A stretch of 64,000 nucleotides of DNA from Paenibacillus agricola (GTDB lineage: Bacteria > Bacillota > Bacilli > Paenibacillales > NBRC-103111), in contig NZ_JAAOIW010000021.1 of the NCBI RefSeq assembly GCF_011440305.1, positions 46,901-110,900 on the forward strand, read 5' to 3'. Positions 1 through 8,029 of this stretch are shown one piece after another (position 1 is the stretch's first letter; every line of letters starts with the position of its first letter). A model generated the notes under the pieces. The model was given only the letters and a program-made list of their open reading frames with translations, had not been told where the DNA came from and made no database searches. Both the position numbers and the translations under genes were made by a program.

Positions 1-1
1 C

Positions 2-715
2 GTAGACTTCTCCGGCCCAGCGGAATCCATTGTCGAACCTCGCGAGACGCTGCCTGACTCATCTTGGATTTGGCCAGCCCCTGAATTTTCGAATAATCCG
101 GAAGATATTTTCATTCGTAAAGATACGCTGCATATCTGTTTTATTACACTTTTACAGCTCTTGCCTCCCCGTCAACGTGCGGTGATGATTCTGAAGGATG
201 TATTCGAGTGGCCTTCTAAGCAGATCGCAGAGACGTTAGGCATGTCGTCGGCAGCGGTAAACAGCGCTCTGCAGAGAGCCAGAGATACGTTGGAGCGGGA
301 ACAACTCCGTTCCGATGAATTCAATAGGAGCGAAGAGGCACCTGATCAGGAATTGCTGTCGCGTTATGTGGAAGCCTTCGAGCAATTCGATATCAATGCC
401 CTGGTTGCCTTGTTTCATGAAGAAGGTCGGATGTCTATGCCGCCTTTCCCTATGTGGGTGCGCGGCAAGGACGATTTGTTCAAGTTCTTCACGCTTACGC
501 GTTGGCATTGCGAGGGATCCCGGTTTGTGCCGGTTACGGCGAATGGCGGTTTTCCTGCGTTAGCGCAGTATATGTGGAGTAGGGAAGAGAACGGCTTGGT
601 CCCTTGGGGGATTCACCTCTTAGAAGTGAAAGACAACAAAGTATACCACGTCCAAAATTTCATCAATAGAAAATTATTTGCCCGTTTCGGACTTCCGGAT
701 CGATTGGACCGATGA
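2..715 (+). CDS. ECF sigma factor with SnoaL-like C-terminal domain (5' partial)
   Basis: The reading frame is open from base 2, so the gene starts before the window. Visible is a sigma region 4 helix-turn-helix (LPPRQRAVMILKDVFEWPSK, then QIAETLGMSSAAVNSALQRA), followed by about 120 residues that look like a SnoaL/NTF2-type fold (FEQFDINALVALFHEEGRMS; WGIHLLEVKDNKVYHVQNFI). This two-part layout is typical of SigJ/ECF41-type extracytoplasmic-function sigma factors, where the C-terminal domain modulates activity. It would direct RNA polymerase to stress promoters. An SRPBCC-DoxX pair lies 60 bp downstream on the same strand and may be its target or partner. The family is fairly certain; the exact subgroup is not. 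Confidence 0.85.
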   Translation, partial: VDFSGPAESIVEPRETLPDSSWIWPAPEFSNNPEDIFIRKDTLHICFITLLQLLPPRQRAVMILKDVFEWPSKQIAETLGMSSAAVNSALQRARDTLEREQLRSDEFNRSEEAPDQELLSRYVEAFEQFDINALVALFHEEGRMSMPPFPMWVRGKDDLFKFFTLTRWHCEGSRFVPVTANGGFPALAQYMWSREENGLVPWGIHLLEVKDNKVYHVQNFINRKLFARFGLPDRLDR

Positions 716-777
716 ATTTCGTCGATTGGCTTCGTCTATAGAAGTGAAAACTAAAAACAAGAGAGGTTGTTATTACA

Positions 778-1206
778 ATGGAAACGAATCAATCGACGAA
801 AGTTACCGTGCAAGCACTCGTTCAAGCACCAGTAGAGAAGGTATGGAGGTACTGGTCCGAGCCGGAACACATCACGAAGTGGAATCAAGCTTCGGAGTCG
901 TGGCACGCACCTAAGGCGGAGAATGATCTGCGGGTTGGAGGCAAATTCCTTACCCGAATGGAAGCAAAAGACGGCAGCATGGGGTTTGACTTCTTTGGAA
1001 CATACGACGTCGTGAAGCTACATGAGCAGATTTCATACACAATGGAAGACGGGAGAACGGTTGAGATCTCCTTCCTGAATCAAGGAAACGAAACCAAGGT
1101 GATTGAAATATTTGACGCGGAAAGCACGCATTCCATAGAAATGCAACAGGTGGGATGGCAGGCGATTTTGGATAATTTCAAGAAATATACGGAGGAATCC
1201 CGATGA
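778..1206 (+). CDS. SRPBCC (AHSA1-like) family protein
   Basis: A 142-residue protein with the AHSA1/START-like signature: an N-terminal strand then APVEKVWRYWSEPEHITKWN, a central GGKFLTRMEA...GFDFFGTYDVV segment, and the typical C-terminal helix GWQAILDNFKKYTEE. The family has a helix-grip fold with a hydrophobic ligand cavity; no substrate can be read from sequence. The start has a ribosome binding site (AGAGAGG) a few bases upstream. Its stop overlaps the start of the DoxX gene by four bases (ATGA), so the two are translationally coupled. A 24-codon remnant of a related gene lies at 1965-2039. Confidence 0.85.
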   Translation: METNQSTKVTVQALVQAPVEKVWRYWSEPEHITKWNQASESWHAPKAENDLRVGGKFLTRMEAKDGSMGFDFFGTYDVVKLHEQISYTMEDGRTVEISFLNQGNETKVIEIFDAESTHSIEMQQVGWQAILDNFKKYTEESR

Positions 1207-1628
1207 TCGAGACGAATATGAAAACGAGGACACCGCCAGTAAAAGAAATCTCTAATGCGAGGCTATGGACAGCGGGTGCCATGAGAGGGATTGTCATTCT
1301 GTTCATGCTGTTCGATGGGATCGGGAAATTCACCAAGCCCGTACCAGTGGTAGAAGGCACGGCCACGCTCGGATTCGCGGAGCACCACCTTGTAACGTTG
1401 GGCGTATTAGTATTGCTCTGCACTGTCCTGTATGCCATTCCGCGAACTTGGTTCCTGGGGGCGCTACTGCTCACGGGTTACTTAGGAGGCGCGGTGGCTA
1501 CACATCTCAGGTTGGATAATCCGTTGTGGTCTCATCTGCTGTTTCCCGTCTATGTCGCCATACTGGCTTGGGGGGCGCTGTGGCTGGTCGATCGAAGATT
1601 GCGCAATCTTCTCTGGGAACGCGAATAA
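1203..1628 (+). CDS. DoxX-like family membrane protein
   Basis: A 141-residue protein with four predicted membrane segments (about residues 18-38, 60-82, 88-108 and 115-133) and DoxX-like sequence (MRGIVILFMLFDGIGKF near the N-terminus; the LLTGYLGGAVATHLR loop). DoxX-like proteins are small inner-membrane proteins, often paired with SRPBCC proteins in Firmicutes; their biochemical role is poorly defined. The start codon lies inside the stop of the SRPBCC gene (ATGA overlap), and a strong terminator follows at once, so this is the last gene of a two-gene operon. Confidence 0.8.
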   Translation: MIETNMKTRTPPVKEISNARLWTAGAMRGIVILFMLFDGIGKFTKPVPVVEGTATLGFAEHHLVTLGVLVLLCTVLYAIPRTWFLGALLLTGYLGGAVATHLRLDNPLWSHLLFPVYVAILAWGALWLVDRRLRNLLWERE

Positions 1629-1638
1629 TATATATACT

Positions 1639-1668
1639 GCCGCCGAGGAAAAAAACGGCGGCTTTTTT
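1639..1668 (+). terminator. Rho-independent terminator of the SRPBCC-DoxX operon
   Basis: A perfect 7-bp stem (GCCGCCG / CGGCGGC) with an A-rich loop is followed by six T residues. It begins 10 bp after the DoxX stop codon. Confidence 0.9.
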
Positions 1669-1794
1669 GTTGCGTCGCTACGGGATTAGCCCCATCAGGA
1701 GGCTGCCGCCTTTTTCAATCGGTTGGCTTTGCTGTGTTGACAGGTTTTGAATTTCACCATGAGAGTAGATACTATAGGATTGCAGCCCCATTAA

Positions 1795-1870
1795 GTTAAC
1801 GGATACAATAGTGGAGGAGATTGCTTCGGGTATATCCTCTTTTGCCTATTTAAAGTAGCGGGAGGATAGT
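1795..1870 (+). repeat. Dispersed intergenic repeat (TAACGG...GGGAGG unit)
   Basis: This stretch begins TTAACGGATACAATAGTGGA and ends near AAAGTAGCGGGAGG. It closely matches 56633-56692 (GCTAACGGCTACGATAGTGG ... AGTAACTGGGCAG) and, less well, 57338-57405. It lies between genes and carries no open frame. It looks like a short dispersed repeat family of this genome. Confidence 0.6.
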
Positions 1871-1939
1871 TACAGTATTCAAGTCCTGGCGTGAGGTATT
1901 GCGAATTATTTTGGGTTAATTTATTGGTTATTGAATTAT

Positions 1940-1955
1940 TAGTACGATCGTGCTA
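1940..1955. promoter_or_regulatory. Near-palindromic operator-like site
   Basis: TAGTACGATCGTGCTA is a 16-bp near-palindrome ten bases upstream of the mini-gene at 1965. A second copy of the half-site pattern (TAGTACGAGCGTGCT) lies at 2093-2107, beyond that gene's terminator. The symmetry suggests a dimeric repressor of TetR or MarR type, which is inference. Confidence 0.45.
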
Positions 1956-1964
1956 AATTTATCC

Positions 1965-2039
1965 ATGAGTACTAAATCTGATAAAAAGTGCTGGCAAGCG
2001 ATCATGGACAATTTCAAAGCCTATACCGAACAAAACTAA
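1965..2039 (+). pseudogene. SRPBCC gene reduced to 24 codons by in-frame deletion
   Basis: The frame starts at ATG (MSTKSDKK) and runs without interruption into CWQAIMDNFKAYTEQN before the stop. The last 16 residues match the C-terminal helix of AHSA1-like proteins (compare GWQAILDNFKKYTEESR at 1206). The body of the protein, about 110 residues, is missing, while the start, stop, upstream operator-like site and downstream terminator remain. It is read as an in-frame internal deletion of a former regulated SRPBCC gene. Confidence 0.7.
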
Positions 2040-2050
2040 TCATCGCGAAG

Positions 2051-2086
2051 AAGACGTCGGGGAAGATGCCCGGCGTCTTTCTTTTT
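2051..2086 (+). terminator. Terminator after the SRPBCC remnant
   Basis: The stem AAGACGTCGGG / CCCGGCGTCTT has 11 bp with one G-T wobble and a 7-nt loop, and is followed by a T-rich tract. Confidence 0.85.
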
Positions 2087-2118
2087 GAACCCTAGTACGA
2101 GCGTGCTCTCCGTTAGCC

Positions 2119-2535
2119 TTAACCTTGTGCCGCATCCATGTTCATGTAGTTAATGGCCCACAGATGGCCGTCCAAGTCTACGAAGCCCCAATGATACATG
2201 AACCCATGATCTTCAGGTTCAGCGTGCAATTTCCCGCCCAAGGAGACCGCGGTATTCACGATTTCATCGACCTTTTCCCGGCTCTCGAAGGCCAATGCGA
2301 TCGTCATCTGCGCATACTTGCTCGTATCGACGGATTCCTTCTCCGTGAGCGTATTAAAGAATGCTTGATTGATCAGCATGACCTGCAGGTTGTCGCCGAT
2401 CACGATGGCTACCGAATTCTCGTTCTCGGGGAATTGCGGGTTGAGCTCGAATCCGAGTCCGGTGAAGAACGCTTTCGATTGTTCTACGTTTTTTACAGGC
2501 AGGTTGAAGCTCGTGAATGCGGACGTTAATGCCAT
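2119..2535 (-). CDS. VOC family (glyoxalase/bleomycin-resistance-like) protein
   Basis: A protein of about 138 residues with the paired beta-alpha-beta-beta-beta modules of the vicinal oxygen chelate superfamily: FTSFNLPVKNVEQSKAFFTG at the N-terminus and HWGFVDLDGHLWAINYMNMD at the C-terminus. Such proteins bind a metal and act as dioxygenases, lyases or resistance proteins; the substrate is unknown. The ATG at 2535 was chosen because GAGGTG lies eight bases upstream; the TTG two codons earlier sits too close to that site. It is a single gene, convergent with the operon on its left. Confidence 0.85.
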   Translation of the reverse strand: MALTSAFTSFNLPVKNVEQSKAFFTGLGFELNPQFPENENSVAIVIGDNLQVMLINQAFFNTLTEKESVDTSKYAQMTIALAFESREKVDEIVNTAVSLGGKLHAEPEDHGFMYHWGFVDLDGHLWAINYMNMDAAQG

Positions 2536-2653
2536 TTTCAAAACACCTCTTCGTCAAATTAGTTTGTGTTCATTTATGCCTTCGTTTATATAGACGACAG
2601 CCGATCCGGGAATTCATCGGTCTCATGGATTCGGAAGCGTAAATTTTGAAAAA

Positions 2654-2800
2654 TAACTTGTCTGCGCCGCTAATGCTTGCGTTAAGTCCTGTCCACTTCA
2701 TCGCCCGTGCAATCATCGCCATCGCTTCTTGGCGTGTGATCGTTTTGCTTGGGCGGAATGTTCCGTCCTCGTACCCTTGGATGATACCATACTCCTGCGG
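2654..2800 (-). pseudogene. S-layer homology (SLH) domain remnant
   Basis: Read on the minus strand this encodes an SLH segment: EYGIIQGYEDGTFRPSKTIT followed by RQEAMAMIARAMKWTGL. The GYEDGTFRP and ITRQEAMAM patterns are diagnostic. SLH domains anchor surface proteins to pyruvylated secondary cell-wall polymer. Both ends are lost: the 5' side stops where an IS3-like remnant begins (about 2800), and the 3' side runs into unrelated codons. It is a fragment of a once larger surface protein. Confidence 0.75.
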
Positions 2801-2846
2801 TAGACAGGTGAAATAATAAATCCTGTTACTGTAAGGGGAGTTTTTT

Positions 2847-3005
2847 GTGCATACAAGAAAACATACAGCTTCAGAGAAGCTCGCCATCATTCAAGAGATT
2901 GCAAATGGACATATCGGTGTAATGGCTGCAACTCAAAAGTTCAGCATCACGAAGACAACACTCGCTAAGTGGCGCCGACGCTATGGTGTGTATGGGCTTA
3001 AGTAA
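2847..3005 (+). pseudogene. IS3-family OrfA (transposase HTH) remnant
   Basis: A 52-codon frame beginning GTG encodes a transposase N-terminal helix-turn-helix (ASEKLAIIQEIANGHIGVMA, then KFSITKTTLAKWRRRY), typical of IS3-group OrfA proteins. It stops after YGLK and nothing of the second HTH or OrfB follows. It abuts the SLH fragment, which suggests that insertion of this element broke the SLH gene before both decayed. Confidence 0.7.
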
Positions 3006-3325
3006 TTTTATTTTTTGTACTGTCTTACAGACTGACAATGTAAAGAATTGAAACGAAAGGCCACTAGCAGCCGCGAACCCATCGCACGCTGCTTTTTTTT
3101 ATTTATCGGGAATATTACACAGCTTACTGACATGGAAAAGCCGCCGCTTCGCCTTCTTAATAGGCAAAGATGCTGTGACTATGCAAAAGCAGCACAGGAA
3201 GCCCGCGCAGAGTCAGACGGGGAATGGCGACACCTAAGTGAGTCGGTCAGCTTCACATCATAATATTTCGTAATAACCAGGGGGCACGTAGTAGCTGCCT
3301 CCCTAGTGAATGTGGGGGGATTTAC
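3006..3325. other. Intergenic stretch without a recognisable gene
   Basis: No convincing coding frame was found. A weak hairpin (AGCAGC ... GCTGCT, about 3066-3101) followed by eight T residues may be an old terminator. The stretch joins an IS remnant to an oxidoreductase remnant and looks like decayed sequence. Confidence 0.4.
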
Positions 3326-3415
3326 GTGAAAATAGCCATTTTTGGAGACAGTGGCTGTACAGGTTTGCAGGTCATTGAACAAGCTTTAGACAGAGGTCAT
3401 TCTGATAATCGATAA
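3326..3415 (+). pseudogene. NAD(P)-binding oxidoreductase N-terminal remnant
   Basis: A GTG-started 29-codon frame reads VKIAIFGDSGCTGLQVIEQA then LDRGH. This is the first beta-alpha unit of a NmrA/YwnB-like NAD(P)H-binding protein, with the glycine pattern GxxGxxG slightly altered. A GGGGGG tract upstream could be the ribosome binding site. The frame ends after 29 codons, so only the nucleotide-binding tip is left. Confidence 0.65.
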
Positions 3416-3442
3416 ATGAGACAAGAACCTTATCTCATTAAG

Positions 3443-3467
3443 AGTCGCGTAATTCGCGGCTTTTTTG
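3443..3467 (+). terminator. Terminator downstream of the oxidoreductase remnant
   Basis: The hairpin GTCGCG-TAATT-CGCGGC (6 bp, one wobble) is followed by six T residues. Confidence 0.75.
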
Positions 3468-3577
3468 TTTTATGGGATTGTTATAAAGGGGGTCAAACCA
3501 TAAAAAAGGTGTAAAGGCTTTATCCTAGAAAGAATGCCTATTAAAATTGTACCCCGATAAAAAACACAGGTACTTGT

Positions 3578-3620
3578 ATAAAAATAAGGATGAACAAAAC
3601 ATGTTCATCCTTATTTTTAT
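3578..3620. terminator. Perfect 18-bp inverted repeat, bidirectional terminator
   Basis: The arms 3578-3595 and 3603-3620 are exact reverse complements (core AAAATAAGGATGAAC) around a 7-nt loop, with A and T tracts at the ends. It sits just upstream of the truncated RHS gene and could mark the break point or end transcription from both sides. Confidence 0.7.
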
Positions 3621-3638
3621 GTTCTCATTAAAAGACCT

Positions 3639-5680
3639 GTGGGGAATGTCACTTTGCGGCAAGAAGTGAATGGGGCTGTGCTGTTACCGCTAGAGAGCAT
3701 GGCTTATGGTTACACGGACAAGCCGTTGGAGCGTTGGGACGCCAAAGGGAACCGCACCCAGTATGGCTACGATGCATTGGGACGGCTGGCTCAGGTTGTC
3801 CAGGCCAACGGGGATACGACCTCCTATGGCTATACCATGGCTGGGCTCTTGGGGGAGCTCACTTACGCAGATGGCAACAAGCTGTTGAAGCAATATGACG
3901 AGCGGGGGCGGCTGGTCCGCAAAACCGACCCCTTGCAGCAGGTGGAGACCTATAGTTATGATGCGAACAACAACCTGTCGAAAAAGGTGGACCGCAAAGG
4001 CCAGGCAACGATGTATGGCTATAGCAACCGCAACCGGCTTACGGCTAAGAGCAGCCCGGGCGAAACGGTAAGCTACGCCTATGACCTGGCAGGGCGCAGG
4101 ATGTCGATGACAGACCTGACCGGGACGACCAGCTACGCATATAAGGCAACGACTGGCGAGCTGCAGCGGGTGACGTCCCCGGATGGGCACTACATCCAGT
4201 ATGCGTATGACAGCATGGGATTGCGGACCTCGATGGTGGAGCCTTTTGGGCAAACGAGCACGTACCATTATGACAACCGCAACCGGCTGGATGGGGTGGG
4301 GCCAGCGATTGGCAATTACGATGCGACCTATACGTATAAAACCAACAACCTGCTCAGCAAGGCGGATTGCGAAACGGGAATACGAGCGAATACAGCTATG
4401 AGGGCAAGAAGCTTAACACCTTGGTACACAAAAAGGCTGACGGAGCCGTGATCAACAGCTACAGCTATGGATATGATGCGAATGCCAATATCACCAGCAA
4501 AACTGAGAATGGGGTGGCTTCTGCTTTCGGTTACGATGTATTAGACCGCATTACGAGTGCAACGGCCTATAATCAAGCCTATTCATATAACAGCCGCGGC
4601 AACCGGGCGACGATGCAAAGCGACTATGCACCGAGTATGGAAAGTGCGGAATATGCCTATGATGCTTCAGACCGCCTTACCCAAGTGCAAGAAGAAGTGG
4701 CGCTGGTCAACTACCGGTATAATGGGGATGGGCAACTGGTTGAGCGTACGGAAAATGGTGTAACCATGCGGTACTACTATGATAACGGCAACTTGGTTGC
4801 AGACGGCATCGTGGCGGCGAACGGAGCCGTATCGTTAAATGCACGATATATCCGAGGGAATGGGCTGGCAGCGCGTGCTGCGGCAGATGGGAGCCAAGCG
4901 TATTATTTGTCCAACGGGCACGGGGATATCGTGGAGCTGCGGGATGCAACAGGCAACACCCGCTTAAACAAATATGCGTATGACCTGTGGGGGAACCTGA
5001 CGGAATCTAGCGAACAAGTGGCAAACCCATTCAAGTACAGCGGCGAATTTTGGGACAACAGCACGAGCTTGCAATACTTGCGGGCAAGGTGGTACGATCC
5101 AAGTGTAGGGCGGTTTATGAATCAGGATACTTATGAAGGGGATATAAATAATCCGTTGAGTTTGAATTTGTATACGTATGGGCATAACAATCCACTAAAA
5201 TATAATGATCCCAGTGGGCATAATCCAGCTATAGTTGAAGCAGCTGTAATTGTGGATTCTATATTAACTAGTGCTATCGCTGGTGGTGTAGCTGGCGGAT
5301 CAACTTCTTCAAAAACAGATGAATATACGGAGTCAGCTATCATAATTGCAGTTGTATTATGGTTCGGTATTACTGATAAAATAAGTTCTATCCTGAGTTC
5401 CGATAAAACGGAGTCAAACAGATTAAAGAAGGACGTGGGAAGGGAAACAATATTAAAGGTTAAATCTAAGGAAGATGCTGAAAAGATATTGAAAGAAGGG
5501 AAACCAAAATTAGAAGAAAAAGAAAGATATACTGAAGAAAAATATAAAGATGGATATGAACATCATCCTGCAGAGCCCAATGTTGGCAATAATTTGCCGC
5601 ATATTAAGTGGAAAGAGTGGTCAGGGGGGAAATCCAAAGGTGCCGATGGTCATATATTCGGTTGTGGTGCAAAGATCTAA
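3639..5680 (+). pseudogene. RHS-repeat polymorphic toxin, truncated and frameshifted
   Basis: Tandem YD repeats (GYDALGRLAQV, YSYDANNNLSKKV, AYDLAGRRMSM and others) lead to the RHS-associated core (LRARWYDPSVGRFMNQD, NLYTYGHNNPLKYNDPSGHN). After the core come a hydrophobic stretch (residues around VEAAVIVDSILTSAIAGGVA) and a variable tip containing HHPAEPNVGNNLPHIKWKEW and ADGHIFG. RHS proteins form a shell that delivers a C-terminal toxin. Here the 5' part is missing (no start, only about 680 codons), the frame shifts near 4365 between the repeats, and the last codons come from the IS6 terminal repeat. The tip resembles other RHS/LXG toxin ends, but its activity cannot be named. It is probably inactive. 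Confidence 0.85.
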
Positions 5681-6491
5681 TTCATGATAACGTAATTGAT
5701 AATGAAGTCATGGGATGGAGCAACTTACTTTGGAAACCAAATTGGATTTATTTAAATGGAAGCAATATGAATCAGCAATCATTTTACTAACCGTGAGATG
5801 GTATTTGAAATATAGTTTAAGCTATCGAGACCTAGTAGAAATGATGAGCGAGCGGGGTTTAAAGATATCTCATACAACGATCATGAGATGGGTTCATGAG
5901 TTTGGGCCGGAAATAGACAAACGAATCCGCAGCTATTTGAAACCCTCAAACGATTCGTGGCGAACGGACGAAACCTACATTAAAGTCAAAGGTCAATGGA
6001 AGTATTTATATCGGGCAGTTGATTCTATGGGGAAAACGATTGATTTCATGTTATCTGAAAATCGGGATATGCCGGCAGCTAAGCGTTTCTTTACAAAGGC
6101 TTTGTCCTCTCCACATAATAAATTACCTCGTGTGATTACTTTGGATAAAAACCCGGCATATCCACCAGCCATACAAGAATTAATAAATGATAAGGTCTTA
6201 CCAAAAGAAACCTTGATTAGACAGACAAAGTATCTAAACAACATTGTAGAGCAAGATCATCGATTCATAAAGAAAATCGCAAAACCGATGCTTGGATTCA
6301 AATCATTTCTAACTGCTGAACAGACGTTAAAGGGAATCGAAGCCATGAATATGATTAGGAAAGGGCAGGCCGAATATAATTCGTCTGTCCTCTCTGCTGT
6401 TGAATGGCTCAATAAAATATTTGGTATTGTCTCATAGTTAATTACACTTTATTAAGTAATTGCTATCTTTTTTAATTCTTGCACCACAACC
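5660..6491 (+). mobile_element. Complete IS6-family insertion sequence
   Basis: The left end at 5660 reads GGTTGTGGTGCAA and the right end, finishing at 6491, is its reverse complement, a 13-bp terminal inverted repeat of the IS6/IS240 type. The element is 832 bp with one transposase gene. The 8-bp flanks differ (ATATATTC left, ACTATTTG right), so no target duplication is present. It lies between an RHS toxin tip and a likely immunity gene. Confidence 0.85.
5715..6437 (+). CDS. IS6-family DDE transposase
   Basis: A 240-residue transposase of normal IS6 length. The N-terminal part carries the helix-turn-helix region (SYRDLVEMMSERGLKISHTT, then IMRWVHEFGPEIDKRI). Catalytic residues are visible at D85 (WRTDETYIKVKGQW), D144 (ITLDKNPAYP) and E179 (NNIVEQDHRFIKK). 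It would catalyse replicative transposition and cointegrate formation, which can also delete neighbouring DNA. The frame is intact and both terminal repeats are present, so the element may still be active. Confidence 0.92.
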   Translation: MEQLTLETKLDLFKWKQYESAIILLTVRWYLKYSLSYRDLVEMMSERGLKISHTTIMRWVHEFGPEIDKRIRSYLKPSNDSWRTDETYIKVKGQWKYLYRAVDSMGKTIDFMLSENRDMPAAKRFFTKALSSPHNKLPRVITLDKNPAYPPAIQELINDKVLPKETLIRQTKYLNNIVEQDHRFIKKIAKPMLGFKSFLTAEQTLKGIEAMNMIRKGQAEYNSSVLSAVEWLNKIFGIVS

Positions 6492-6700
6492 ACTATTTGA
6501 ATTATCTAAAAAAAATTGGCTCGGTATCAGAGATTGTTCATGGTATTAACGATGTCGAAGATACGGATACATTAAGGGCGCTTCTGACATACTTTGTGCG
6601 TCAAGAAAGATTTTGTGATGGATTGTGGGCTAAGGCCGTTGAAGACAAGATATTTCTTCAGATTTTATTAAAGCTACGAGAATTAACGGATTCTGAGTAA
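6479..6700 (+). CDS. DUF6508-like protein, 5' end replaced by IS6; possible immunity protein
   Basis: The frame encodes HYLNYLKKIGSVSEIVHGIN and TLRALLTYFVRQERFCDGLW, a pattern recalled from DUF6508 proteins. The first codons (6479-6491) belong to the IS6 right repeat, so the native start is gone and the present TTG start is doubtful. Its position directly after the RHS toxin tip, with only the IS between, suggests it was the cognate immunity gene. Family assignment is moderate; the immunity role is inference from position. A terminator follows at 6731. Confidence 0.5.
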   Translation: MHHNHYLNYLKKIGSVSEIVHGINDVEDTDTLRALLTYFVRQERFCDGLWAKAVEDKIFLQILLKLRELTDSE

Positions 6701-6730
6701 TTGAACAATGAGGATAATATTAGAGATTTA

Positions 6731-6761
6731 GCCTTCTCCCATTACACGGTGAAGGTTTTTT
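6731..6761. terminator. Terminator between convergent genes
   Basis: The hairpin GCCTTCTCC / GGTGAAGGT is followed by six T residues. It lies between the DUF6508-like gene and the convergent gene at 6792. Confidence 0.7.
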
Positions 6762-6791
6762 CATGCGAATATACGCTTGCTTGCGAAATGT

Positions 6792-7649
6792 TTAATCCCA
6801 CTCCACAACTTTTACAAAACGATGTTCACATTGGTTGCAATATATCCTCGAAATTAAACTGTTCGTTGATTTCATTTCGATAGTACAATCTAGAGAATCA
6901 AGGGCTGCTAAGCATTTTTCGCAAATAATGGTTTCAAGTATGTTTGCACGCTTTTCAAGAGATATGAAGTCCCAAAGCTCCTTTTCGACAGCATCGCACC
7001 GTACCCCCTGTTCCACCCAGAAATAACCTTCATCTTTGCGTATAAAAAACTGTGGCTTCAATAAATATTCCAATGGATAAATATCATCTCTCGCTGAAAT
7101 TAATCCTTTGAATAAAGCGACTGGACGTTTCTGATCGTTTTCATCGGTGTATTGATATCCAAGCTGCTCTGGTTCTACAAGCTGAACAATAACAAAAGCA
7201 TCTTCCCCATCTGTCAATTTATAAATGACATTCTCCTTTTTAAATACCTCATTAGCATAATCGAACGTAACAAGATGATACTCCCTGTTTCGCCATTCAA
7301 TCTTGAAAACTTTAAAAACCTGATTTTTGACAAGATCAATAAATCGATCATGATATAGCGTTAATTCGATCCCAGTTATGTAGCCATGTTCATCTATATC
7401 ATTTCCAAATTGAGTGTCGTAGCCTTCTTCATAATCCTCTTCAAATGTGTGCGCCGCTATGGTCATACGATCAAGGAACGGGGATACAACTTCATCTATA
7501 ACGTAGGGAATAGTGATCTGATCTGGCTGCATATGCTGGCTGATTTCGTTCTTACTCCACTCATACTCATCGAATTGATTTTCTGATACTGGCTTCAAAG
7601 AAATATAGCCCATATCAGAGTGATCACCATAGTAGCAAGTAATTTTCAT
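6792..7649 (-). CDS. Hypothetical protein with C-terminal zinc ribbon
   Basis: A 285-residue protein of unknown function. The N-terminal stretch KITCYYGDHSDMGYISLKP resembles DUF2283-type beta strands, and the C-terminus has paired CxxC motifs (ICEKCLAALDS ... IYCNQCEHRF) suggesting a zinc ribbon. The start at 7649 was chosen because GAAGGAG lies eight bases upstream; the TTG six codons earlier overlaps that site. It is transcribed away from the Shedu gene and sits at the left edge of the accessory island. No catalytic motif was recognised. Confidence 0.7.
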   Translation of the reverse strand: MKITCYYGDHSDMGYISLKPVSENQFDEYEWSKNEISQHMQPDQITIPYVIDEVVSPFLDRMTIAAHTFEEDYEEGYDTQFGNDIDEHGYITGIELTLYHDRFIDLVKNQVFKVFKIEWRNREYHLVTFDYANEVFKKENVIYKLTDGEDAFVIVQLVEPEQLGYQYTDENDQKRPVALFKGLISARDDIYPLEYLLKPQFFIRKDEGYFWVEQGVRCDAVEKELWDFISLEKRANILETIICEKCLAALDSLDCTIEMKSTNSLISRIYCNQCEHRFVKVVEWD

Positions 7650-7814
7650 ATTTTTCCGCTCCTTCAAGTGTTGTGTCGTATTAGACGCATGAATAATAAA
7701 AAGGTTTCCAAATACTGAGATTAATAAACTGCGAACATATGCTTGCTGACAAGTTAGTGGCGGTTGAGTGATGTATAATGATGGAAATAATCTGTCGAAT
7801 AAAGGAATTTCCAG

Positions 7815-8024
7815 TTGGATTGTGGAATAAGTCTAAAGGACTATATTTCCAGTAATCATTCGCAAAAAGATGATCTCTCTAGCGAAAGAAAATGTGCAGA
7901 CTATATTCTTTACTATAAAACCAATTACCATAAAGATCTATTAATTAAGGTTAAACAGTATTACATCGAATTATATGAAAATAACGGATTACAAAATATA
8001 TATGTACTTAATTCGATGAGGTGA
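7815..8024 (+). CDS. Small hypothetical protein upstream of Shedu
   Basis: A 69-codon frame (TTG start, AAAGGA upstream) rich in Lys, Tyr and Asp. Its stop codon overlaps the ribosome binding site of the Shedu gene, so the two could be translationally coupled. An earlier frame starting at an ATG near 7781 (MMEIICRIKEFPVGLWNKSK) ends close by, so this could instead be the second half of a frameshifted gene of about 90 codons. No family was recognised. Confidence 0.35.
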   Translation: MDCGISLKDYISSNHSQKDDLSSERKCADYILYYKTNYHKDLLIKVKQYYIELYENNGLQNIYVLNSMR

Positions 8025-8029
8025 GACAG

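Noticed and set aside
3690..4268. Long open frame on the minus strand across the RHS gene
   Set aside because: It is the shadow of a repeat-rich coding region; the product is Arg/His/Ile-rich with no family and no ribosome binding site.
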